Of a DNA stretch of 9,758 nucleotides, positions 1 through 6,174 are shown piece by piece. The stretch covers positions 1-9,758 of the forward strand of contig PUKR01000283.1 in the NCBI GenBank assembly GCA_003552365.1. The letters are read 5' to 3'. The translations under genes and the position numbers were made by a program. This stretch comes from Syntrophomonadaceae bacterium (lineage in GTDB: Bacteria; Bacillota; Dethiobacteria; DTU022). The notes under the pieces were generated by a model. That model was not told the origin of the DNA, made no database searches, and was given only the letters and a program-made list of their open reading frames with translations. The stretch's first letter is position 1. Every line of letters starts with the position of its first letter.

Positions 1-199
1 GTGGAAGTGTAGTTGCAGTAGTTGAGGGATAGTTTACAAGGTCTAAAACCTGGTCGGCTTCAAGCCATGATCTCATGGTATGATTCCAGATTAAATCTTC
101 CGGATTAATTCTGCCGCTATCCACTTCCTGTTTCAATTCATCCCAGCTAAAAGGACCTTCTATCTGATAATCTTTGTATATATACCATTGGATTTCCAT
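1..199 (-). CDS. GYF_2-domain protein, N-terminal part (3' end outside window)
   Basis: The first 66 codons of a gene read leftward from ATG at 199-197; the rest lies beyond the left edge. The protein begins MEIQWYIYKD and shows the GYF_2 (DUF4339) pattern: WY at 5-6, Gly-Pro at 15-16, a helix, an I-x-P-x-D-L-I-W strand ending at Trp38, and Trp45. The domain is small and thought to bind partner proteins or peptides; it is often joined to membrane segments, which could lie in the missing part. After residue 58 the sequence turns Thr/Pro-rich, like a linker. A purine-rich AAAGGGGA lies about 10 nt before the ATG. The gap to the upstream kinase gene is 68 bp with no hairpin, so it is probably the next gene of the same operon. 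It is a co-linear paralogue of the protein at 8956-9150. Domain call fairly sure; function unknown. Confidence 0.8.
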   Translation of the reverse strand, partial: MEIQWYIYKDYQIEGPFSWDELKQEVDSGRINPEDLIWNHTMRSWLEADQVLDLVNYPSTTATTLP

Positions 200-267
200 C
201 TTATTACGGTCCCCTTTATAATAATTTATGTTATGGGTTGGTTTTTGAATTGAGAAATGTCCTGTTC

Positions 268-1968
268 TTAATCAACCAAATCCCCTCTAACCCAGGTACC
301 GCTAACTCTTCTGCCATCTGGGTGATGCATTGTTCCTTCTCCATGCGCTATCCCGTTAACCAGGTAGCCAACATATCTTTCCCCTCCTGGAAAGGTCAAA
401 ACCCCATAACCAGTTGCATTTCCTTCGTAAAAGTCACCTTCATAGTGACGTCCGCTTGGATGGCTCCATGTTCCTTTGCCGTGGGGAATGCCATTTTTAG
501 TTTGGCCGGTGTAAGTTCCTCCCTCGTAGGAAATGGTAGCCACTTCCAGAACATCTTTGTCCTCCTCATCAATTTGTTCCGGTGCTGCAGTGGTTTCCTG
601 AGTCGGTTCCGGTTCTGGTTCCGGTTCAGGTTCTTCTGCTGCTTCAACAATTTCTTCTTCTATTTCTTCTGGTTCTGTTACTTCTTCTTCCTCCGGTTCC
701 TCTTCAACTTCATTGATCTCTTCCTCCGTTACTTCTGCAGGTTCTTCTTCCTGTTCGACTACTTCTGTTTCCTGAACGGCTTCTACTTCTTCCTCTTGCT
801 CATTAATGGCAGCAGAATCATCACCGCCCAATATGCCACCGGAAATCAAGGCAAATGCAAGGATTCCGGTTAAAGCGACGGCTCCTGCCCCGATTATTAT
901 ACCCATGGGGAATGGTTTTTTTTCTGAAACCGGTAAATCATGAGGTGTCGTTTCCCGAAAAGCAGTAGTAGGTGCAGGTGCTGTAGAGGGTAGCTCTACT
1001 TGCTCTCCGGTTAAAGCTGACTGGAATTCAGGCACACTCTGGTAGCGTTCCGGGGCCTTAATAGACAGTGCGGTAAGCAAAGCGTTTTCCTCAGATTCGC
1101 TTATTTCAACATTAAGTTCACGTGGCGGGGTAAGGTTGTCGTCAACCATTCTTTCTAAAGCCTCCGGAGGTTGCTGGCCGGTAATCAGATGGTAAAACGT
1201 GGCGCCAACCGCATATATATCAGTCCAGGGCCCCTGGACTCCTTTACTGCGATACTGTTCTTCAGGGGCATAACCGGGTTTTAATATAATTGAAAGGCTG
1301 TGTCCCTTTTCACTGGCTGCCTGCCGGGCTGCACCAAAATCAATCAAAATAACCTGGCCTTTTTGGTTTATAAAAATATTATCCGGACTGATATCACGGT
1401 GTAGTATATTGACTGAATGAACTTCTTTTAGGGCGTCTAGAACGGGCATTATAATACCATGAGCCTGGTCGAGGGGCAATATTCCTCCCGAATTGGCCAG
1501 GTGTTCTTTTACAGTAATGCCTTCAACGTAGCTCATAACGAAATAAGCAGTGCCATTGGCTTTAAAAAAGTCCCGAACGGAGACGATGTTTGGATGGCCT
1601 TCGAACTGGGCCAGGGTCCGGGCTTCCTGTAAGAACTTATCCAGCCCGTATTCATATTGGCTGCCCATACTGCCGGTGTAAGCGGAAATTTGGCTGTGTC
1701 CCGCTGCACGAGTAGCTAAATCTTGAGGAAAGTATTCTTTGATGGCCAGTTTAACATTTAGGTTTAAGTCCCAGGCCAGGTAGGTGATACCAAAACCGCC
1801 TTGTCCTAATACCCTGCCGATTAAGTATTTTCCCTCCAGAACTGTGCGTGGAGGTAAGTACAAGGGCGATTCCGGTTCTTTACCTTCTATAAAGCCACAA
1901 TTGGGACACTCTGTTTTGTCGGTGCCTTTTTCCTGCATGCATCCCATGCATATTCGGTTTTGATCCAT
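268..1968 (-). CDS. Transmembrane Ser/Thr protein kinase with extracytoplasmic MORN repeats
   Basis: 566 residues. An N-terminal Zn-ribbon-like knuckle has Cys7, Cys10, Cys21 and Cys24. The Hanks-type kinase domain covers about 48-320: glycine loop GQGGFG (55-60), Lys77, Glu115, HRD 190-192 with Asn197, DFG 210-212, APE 234-236. The usual catalytic-loop Lys is Ser194 (HRDISPDN), and the P+1 segment reads KPGYAPEE rather than GTPxYxAPE. One membrane segment (about 355-379) follows Lys350-Lys351, so the kinase should be cytoplasmic and the C-terminus outside. Outside come a Glu-rich stalk (about 389-455, ending in five Glu-Pro units) and three to four MORN repeats (about 481-560). It probably autophosphorylates and phosphorylates FHA ligands in response to an envelope cue; substrate unknown. 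The ATG follows GGGAGG closely. It is a paralogue of the kinase at 2902-4806 but has no FHA domain. Confidence 0.93.
   Translation of the reverse strand: MDQNRICMGCMQEKGTDKTECPNCGFIEGKEPESPLYLPPRTVLEGKYLIGRVLGQGGFGITYLAWDLNLNVKLAIKEYFPQDLATRAAGHSQISAYTGSMGSQYEYGLDKFLQEARTLAQFEGHPNIVSVRDFFKANGTAYFVMSYVEGITVKEHLANSGGILPLDQAHGIIMPVLDALKEVHSVNILHRDISPDNIFINQKGQVILIDFGAARQAASEKGHSLSIILKPGYAPEEQYRSKGVQGPWTDIYAVGATFYHLITGQQPPEALERMVDDNLTPPRELNVEISESEENALLTALSIKAPERYQSVPEFQSALTGEQVELPSTAPAPTTAFRETTPHDLPVSEKKPFPMGIIIGAGAVALTGILAFALISGGILGGDDSAAINEQEEEVEAVQETEVVEQEEEPAEVTEEEINEVEEEPEEEEVTEPEEIEEEIVEAAEEPEPEPEPEPTQETTAAPEQIDEEDKDVLEVATISYEGGTYTGQTKNGIPHGKGTWSHPSGRHYEGDFYEGNATGYGVLTFPGGERYVGYLVNGIAHGEGTMHHPDGRRVSGTWVRGDLVD
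604..633 (-). repeat. Five in-frame hexamer repeats encoding (Glu-Pro)5
   Basis: Five consecutive 6-bp units of the type GAACCG/GAACCA encode residues 446-455 of the kinase at 268-1968, at the end of its acidic stalk. The units are near-identical, so slippage could change stalk length by two residues at a time without breaking the frame. That it varies is inference. Confidence 0.7.
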
Positions 1969-2020
1969 TTTATTTTCCTCCCGTTTATTGAACTCAATGC
2001 GCTCAAGAACTAATCCTGGT

Positions 2021-2049
2021 TTTATAATAACTGGCTATAAATGATTGAA
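2021..2049 (-). promoter_or_regulatory. Weak candidate internal promoter before the MORN kinase
   Basis: In the 97-bp gap between the BIG_2 gene and the kinase gene, the minus strand has TATAAA (2026-2021) with TTCAAT (2049-2044) 17 bp upstream. The -10 matches five of six consensus bases, the -35 only three. It could give kinase expression independent of the long operon. AT-rich gaps yield such matches by chance, so confidence is low. Confidence 0.25.
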
Positions 2050-2065
2050 CGGGGTAGTTTTTTAG

Positions 2066-2881
2066 CTAGCGGCTTCTTTTGGTAATTATAGTAATAGCAG
2101 ACAGTAAAAGGATTATTGTCGCTCCCCCGCCAATCAAGAGATGGTTTAAACCTACTTCTATCCCCTGGTTTTCTTCATCGCTTGCTTCAAATGTTTCTTC
2201 AACCTCTTCTTCATGCAAGCCAACATCTTGTTCAAGTTCTTGCTCAACTGCTTTATCAAGAGTTTCTGCCCCGGTTTCTTCATTACCGCCAACTGTTACC
2301 GTGCAAAAAGCATATATATTGTCATTTTCATCCGACCTGGCTACAATTCTGGCTGTGCCCGGTTTGTAGGCTTCTGCCAAACCTTTTGTATCAACCCCAA
2401 CTATACGGTTATCACTTGAAGCCCAGTTTAAAACCTGGTTAGTTGCATTACCGGGTTCAATGAAAGCTTCAAATTGATATTCCTGGCCCGGGTTCAGGTT
2501 TAGTTCAGCTTGTCTCATATAAACCCTTGAAACCGGAACAATAACTGTAACCTTACAAGATGCCCGCCAGTTTTGATCTTCAGTTACAACCGTTACCCAG
2601 GCTTCTCCGCCGCCTTCGGCCCGTATTTCGGCAGAAGACGCCCCTCTGGTTTGAACGGTTACTACCTCTTCATCGCCACTGATCCAGTAAATATTTTTAT
2701 TAGTTGCTTCATCAGGTTGGACCCTGGCTGTTAATTGTTCAGTGGTCCCGATGATCATCTCTATTTGGCTATCGCTGATAACCACCCCTGTCGCTTCAAT
2801 ATCTTTAGAATCGGCATTAACCGGTTTGTAAAAAATAAATATGAAAAAAACCGCGATTAATGTAATTATGGTATGGCGCAT
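2066..2881 (-). CDS. Membrane-anchored extracytoplasmic protein with two BIG_2 Ig-like domains
   Basis: 271 residues. The N-terminus is a signal peptide: a hydrophobic core from about residue 4 to 19, then VNA-DS, a plausible cleavage after Ala23. Two bacterial Ig-like (BIG_2) repeats follow, about 31-115 and 117-198. Each has the family pattern: a strand ending in a G-x-x-x-x-L-T-A-like turn, P-x-x-A-T-N, a W-x-S-x-D/N-x-x-V core, and a G-x-A strand near the end. An acidic stalk (about 201-241), a single membrane segment (about 246-266) and a basic KRSR tail give an outside-N, inside-C anchor. No enzyme motif is present. BIG_2 domains usually mediate adhesion or surface contacts, so it may be the ligand-binding or scaffold part of the module. 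The ATG lies 20 bp after the upstream kinase stop with GTGAGGT before it; it is probably co-transcribed. Confidence 0.88.
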   Translation of the reverse strand: MRHTIITLIAVFFIFIFYKPVNADSKDIEATGVVISDSQIEMIIGTTEQLTARVQPDEATNKNIYWISGDEEVVTVQTRGASSAEIRAEGGGEAWVTVVTEDQNWRASCKVTVIVPVSRVYMRQAELNLNPGQEYQFEAFIEPGNATNQVLNWASSDNRIVGVDTKGLAEAYKPGTARIVARSDENDNIYAFCTVTVGGNEETGAETLDKAVEQELEQDVGLHEEEVEETFEASDEENQGIEVGLNHLLIGGGATIILLLSAITIITKRSR

Positions 2882-2901
2882 AAAGATACCTCACTTTACT
2901 T

Positions 2902-4806
2902 TTAATTTTTAGTAAAGACACCATTTACCCATATACCCCTCTTTGTATGTCCGTCCGGGTAAGTAAAAGTTCCTTCTCCGTGCATTTTGCCATCTTTCCA
3001 GTAGCCTTCGTATCGCCGGCTGCTGCCGCTCTGCAGACCCCCCATAGCTGAATCAGTTCTTTTGTAGATAAATACTCCGTAACCATCGGGGACGCCATTT
3101 TTTACTTCCCCGGTGTAGGTGCCATTGCTAAATTCTATAGTGATGACGCTATCGGCTTGATCACCCTGCTTACCGACACCGGTTGATTCTTCATAGGGCT
3201 CTACAGGAATTTCGTCTGAACTATCGGTGAAAGTTATTTGTGCATGATCGGGTGAAGAGGTATCTGTTGAAAATATATCAAGGTTTAACATAAAATACAC
3301 AAGTGAAGCTACAATAGTTATTGCCAGCAGCGAACCAACAGTCAACAGGGCAGGAATCTGGTTTTTTTTGGCAGAGTCAGCTTGTGTGACTACTTTTATC
3401 TCACTATTCATTGTTTCCCCGGCATTTAAGACAGGTTGATGATAGTATATTTCGAGCAGGGATTGACCATCTTTTGAGTAGAGCCCCTTGCCGTCAAAAT
3501 GAATGAGCTTTGTACTTATCGTGATCCAGGAATCACTGGGAATTTCGACAGTTTTGTGGACAGGAGTACCGTTCAAGTAGGTCCCATGGGAGCTGTTTAA
3601 ATCACTTAAATACCAGGTGTTATTTTCATGTTGAAGTCTTGCATGATAGCGTGAAATCGTGTTTTCTTCCAAAACGAGATCATTGTCCGAAGCCCGTCCA
3701 ATGTTAATCGTAACAGCTTTAACCTGTAAATCATACTGGCTATTATCTTCGTATTTAGCAGCATGATCTCCGGTCTTATTGAATGATTCATTATCTTTAA
3801 CCGGGGTATGACCGGGTTCTTGTAATGGTTCGTGAATCGCTGAAGGGCCAAGCAAGGCCTTTTGAAAGTCCTCTACTTGTTGGTACCTGTGTTCTGATTT
3901 TATGGCCATGGCGGTCAGCAAAGCTTCTTCCTCTTGCCGGGGAATATGAATGCCCAGTTCTGAAGGCCTGATTAAGTTGTCTTTATTCAAGCGATCCAGC
4001 GATTCAGGAGGCATATAACCGGTTAAAGCATGATACATGGTTGCGGCAGTAGCATATATATCGGTCCATGGCCCCTGTAAACCGTTGCTTCGATATTGTT
4101 CTTCGGGGGCATATCCCGGTTTAATGACAACGGAAAAATGTTTACCTTTCTCCCCGATAGCGTGACGCGCTGCTCCAAAATCAAGGATTATAATACGCCC
4201 TTTTTGGGAGATCATGATATTATCAGGACTGATGTCCCGGTGTAACAGGTTCTCTTCATGGACAGCTCTAAGGGCGTCAAGTACGGGGATAATAATCTGT
4301 ATTGTTTCTTCAAAAGCAAGGGTTTCGTTATTGGCGGTAAGGTAGTTGCATAAAGTGGTACCATCAAGATAATTCATCACTAGATATGCTGTTTCATTGG
4401 CTTTAAAGAAGTCCTTAACAGAAACGATGTTTGGGTGCCCATCAAAACGGGCGAGTGTTTTGCCTTCGGCTAAAAACTTATCCAGGCCATACTCGTACTG
4501 ATCGTGGGTGGTGCCTGAATAAATTGAAACCTTACTATAACCACTTTCCCGGTAGCAAAAGTCTCGGGGGAAGAATTCTTTAACCGCCAGTTTACGTTCC
4601 AGGTAAATATCCCAGGCCAGGTAGGTTATACCAAAACCGCCCTGGCCCAAAACCCTTCCCAGGAGGTATTTATCAAGCAGAATTGTTCCCGGTGAAAGGT
4701 GAAGGGGGGATTCAGGTTGATTTCCCTTAATCCAGCCGCAATGAGGGCAGATCAACAGAGAACCCTCTTTTTCCATGCAGCCCATACATAAGTTCTCGAT
4801 ACTCAT
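2902..4806 (-). CDS. Transmembrane Ser/Thr kinase with cytoplasmic FHA domain and extracytoplasmic MORN repeats
   Basis: 634 residues. The knuckle is Cys7, Cys10, Cys20 and Cys23. The kinase domain (about 47-319) has GQGGFG (54-59), Lys76, Glu114, HRD 189-191 with Ser193 in place of the usual Lys, Asn196, DFG 209-211 and APE 233-235. A polar linker leads to an FHA domain (about 364-437) with Gly370-Arg371, Ser385-Arg386-x-His388 and an N-S-S-H-G-T-Y-L-N-G loop, the residues that bind phosphothreonine. After Lys480-Lys481 comes one membrane segment (about 484-507), a mildly acidic stalk, and MORN repeats (about 562-625), the first interrupted by a polar insert near 583-597. The cytoplasmic FHA could dock autophosphorylated kinase or phosphorylated partners. 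The ATG has AGGGGG upstream, 32 bp after the FHA adaptor gene. Family assignment is strong; the signal sensed is unknown. Confidence 0.93.
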   Translation of the reverse strand: MSIENLCMGCMEKEGSLLICPHCGWIKGNQPESPLHLSPGTILLDKYLLGRVLGQGGFGITYLAWDIYLERKLAVKEFFPRDFCYRESGYSKVSIYSGTTHDQYEYGLDKFLAEGKTLARFDGHPNIVSVKDFFKANETAYLVMNYLDGTTLCNYLTANNETLAFEETIQIIIPVLDALRAVHEENLLHRDISPDNIMISQKGRIIILDFGAARHAIGEKGKHFSVVIKPGYAPEEQYRSNGLQGPWTDIYATAATMYHALTGYMPPESLDRLNKDNLIRPSELGIHIPRQEEEALLTAMAIKSEHRYQQVEDFQKALLGPSAIHEPLQEPGHTPVKDNESFNKTGDHAAKYEDNSQYDLQVKAVTINIGRASDNDLVLEENTISRYHARLQHENNTWYLSDLNSSHGTYLNGTPVHKTVEIPSDSWITISTKLIHFDGKGLYSKDGQSLLEIYYHQPVLNAGETMNSEIKVVTQADSAKKNQIPALLTVGSLLAITIVASLVYFMLNLDIFSTDTSSPDHAQITFTDSSDEIPVEPYEESTGVGKQGDQADSVITIEFSNGTYTGEVKNGVPDGYGVFIYKRTDSAMGGLQSGSSRRYEGYWKDGKMHGEGTFTYPDGHTKRGIWVNGVFTKN

Positions 4807-4838
4807 TTTAACCCCCTATGATAATTGACCCTCACAGT

Positions 4839-5387
4839 TTATTCTGCTTCGTTTTTACTCCACTGAAAACTTTCCCCGCAAAAAGGCACAAACTTTAGCT
4901 TAGTTTCCCCAATTTCGATTAAGTCGTATGCTTCCAGTTGAGCAGGCGTAATTACTTCCTCTTCATTCAGGTATACCAGGCCGCGGCTTTCCCCGGGGAA
5001 GAGCCTAAAGGAGTTGTTCTTGGGGTTGTAGCTGACAATGGCATGATTCTCCCTGGATATGGTCTCATCGCCGGGGATGCTGACATCCATATTCTCAGCC
5101 CTGCCAATAAAATTTCTTTCGGAGGTAATCCGGTAATCATTGCCTCTTTCCGGGCCTTCCACAGCGACTAGCCAGCCTACTACAGGATCAATCCCCAGTT
5201 TTTTGCGAAACACACCAACTGTTTTTCCTTCTCCATCGGTTGCTGCGCTTTTCGACGATCCTTCCACTCTTTTGGCCATGGTTTTTCCAATATCGATATC
5301 AAGATTTTGTACTCCACAATAGGGACAGGAACTATGCTTTTTTGGGTCATAATAATGACCGTTGTTACATCTTGTTAAAGAATCCAT
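4839..5387 (-). CDS. Small soluble FHA adaptor with N-terminal Cys/His knuckle
   Basis: 182 residues from the chosen start. Residues 7-24 form a C-N-N-G-H knuckle plus C-P-Y-C, with Cys7, His11, Cys21 and Cys24 likely to hold zinc. A linker contains two G-K-T motifs (Thr36 in DIGKTMA and Thr56 in EGKTVGVF). The FHA domain (about 68-168) has Gly95-Arg96 and Ser111-Arg112-x-x-His115, one residue longer between Arg and His than the common spacing. There is no membrane segment. FHA domains bind phosphothreonine, so this is the likely cytoplasmic reader of the neighbouring kinases. An N-terminal phospho-Thr binding its own FHA, as in mycobacterial GarA, is possible but unproven. The ATG at 5387 has GGAGG 8 nt upstream. 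An in-frame ATG at 5432 would add 15 residues but has no good ribosome site and places the knuckle unusually deep. Confidence 0.87.
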   Translation of the reverse strand: MDSLTRCNNGHYYDPKKHSSCPYCGVQNLDIDIGKTMAKRVEGSSKSAATDGEGKTVGVFRKKLGIDPVVGWLVAVEGPERGNDYRITSERNFIGRAENMDVSIPGDETISRENHAIVSYNPKNNSFRLFPGESRGLVYLNEEEVITPAQLEAYDLIEIGETKLKFVPFCGESFQWSKNEAE

Positions 5388-5400
5388 ATGCCTGACCTCC
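5385..5400 (-). promoter_or_regulatory. Shine-Dalgarno site deciding the FHA adaptor start
   Basis: GGAGG (5400-5396) sits 8 nt before ATG (5387-5385). The longer in-frame start at 5432 is preceded only by GGCATTAA. This favours the 182-residue product. Confidence 0.75.
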
Positions 5401-5449
5401 GCTTCTACCGGTTTTATAAACAGTTCAAACATTTAATGCCCGGTTAGAT

Positions 5450-6169
5450 TTATGAATACATTGCCAGGGCAGAATAATTGTCATGTCTTTTCTCTGCCCT
5501 GGCCAAGATCCTTCGTTCCATCATTTCCAGCCAGGTTTCGGGTTCCGCTGACCGGGTTAAATCGCTTTGCATCTCTTCTTCCAACACATATTCCCAAAAC
5601 CCGTCGGTGCAAAGAAGTATTGCATCGCCCCTTTTCAGGTTCATTGCCTCAGGAGCAAAAGTAAAGCGAGAAATATCACCACCATCAAAAGCCCTGGTTA
5701 AGCGGTTGCGATCTTCATGAAAGCGAATTTGATCGAATGTTATTTCACCAAGACTGTAGAGATGATAAGGCACGCTGTGGTCCTTAGTTTGAAAGGACAA
5801 CTTATTTGCCCTGAACAGATAGAGACGGGTGTCACCAATGTGGCCCCAAAATATTTTATTTTCATTGCTTAAGACAACAACCACTGTTGCTTTCATGTTT
5901 TTTAAACTGCTGTCTTGTTTTTGTGCTTCTAAGAAGCTGTCCCTGGCTTTTTCCAGGTAACTAGACAGGTGATCGGGCGAAATGCCCGGACCGTCAGAAA
6001 AGGCTTCCAGAACTTTTTCTACTGTGACCCTGGAGGCGTAAGCTCCGCCCCGGTGGCCACCCAAGCCATCGGCCAGGATGTAGCATCCGTACCCGTTTTG
6101 CTCCAGGTAGCCGCAGTAATCCTCATTATATTTTCTGCCGCCCGGCTTTGATAATAGTGCTGTTTTCAT
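5450..6169 (-). CDS. PP2C-family Ser/Thr protein phosphatase (operon copy 2)
   Basis: 239 residues, close to the usual size of single-domain bacterial PP2C (Stp/PrpC-like) enzymes. Metal-binding and signature motifs are in order: N-E-D at 15-17, A-D-G-L-G-G-H from 33 with Asp34, Gly112-Asp113 in the GDTRLYLF strand, T-K-D-H-S at 128-132, C-T-D-G-F at 187-191 with Asp189, and H-D-N-Y at 229-232 with Asp230. All Asp ligands expected for an active Mn/Mg enzyme are visible. The usual G-T-T before the central strands is replaced by K-A-T at 93-95. There is no signal or membrane segment, so it acts in the cytoplasm, probably reversing the action of the two kinases. Its ATG is 5 bp after the protease stop, so translation is probably coupled, and AAAGGG overlaps the end of that gene. 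Confidence 0.92.
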   Translation of the reverse strand: MKTALLSKPGGRKYNEDYCGYLEQNGYGCYILADGLGGHRGGAYASRVTVEKVLEAFSDGPGISPDHLSSYLEKARDSFLEAQKQDSSLKNMKATVVVVLSNENKIFWGHIGDTRLYLFRANKLSFQTKDHSVPYHLYSLGEITFDQIRFHEDRNRLTRAFDGGDISRFTFAPEAMNLKRGDAILLCTDGFWEYVLEEEMQSDLTRSAEPETWLEMMERRILARAEKRHDNYSALAMYS

Positions 6170-6174
6170 CTTAT

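Noticed and set aside
238..873. Long plus-strand open frame opposite the kinase gene, very rich in Phe
   Set aside because: It is the antisense of the Glu-rich stalk codons (GAA/GAG read backwards as TTC/CTC). It has no ribosome site and the minus-strand frame has clear MORN, stalk and membrane features.
4839..5432. FHA adaptor with 15 extra N-terminal residues
   Set aside because: No good Shine-Dalgarno before 5432, whereas GGAGG is ideally placed for 5387, and the knuckle then falls at the very N-terminus as in the kinases.
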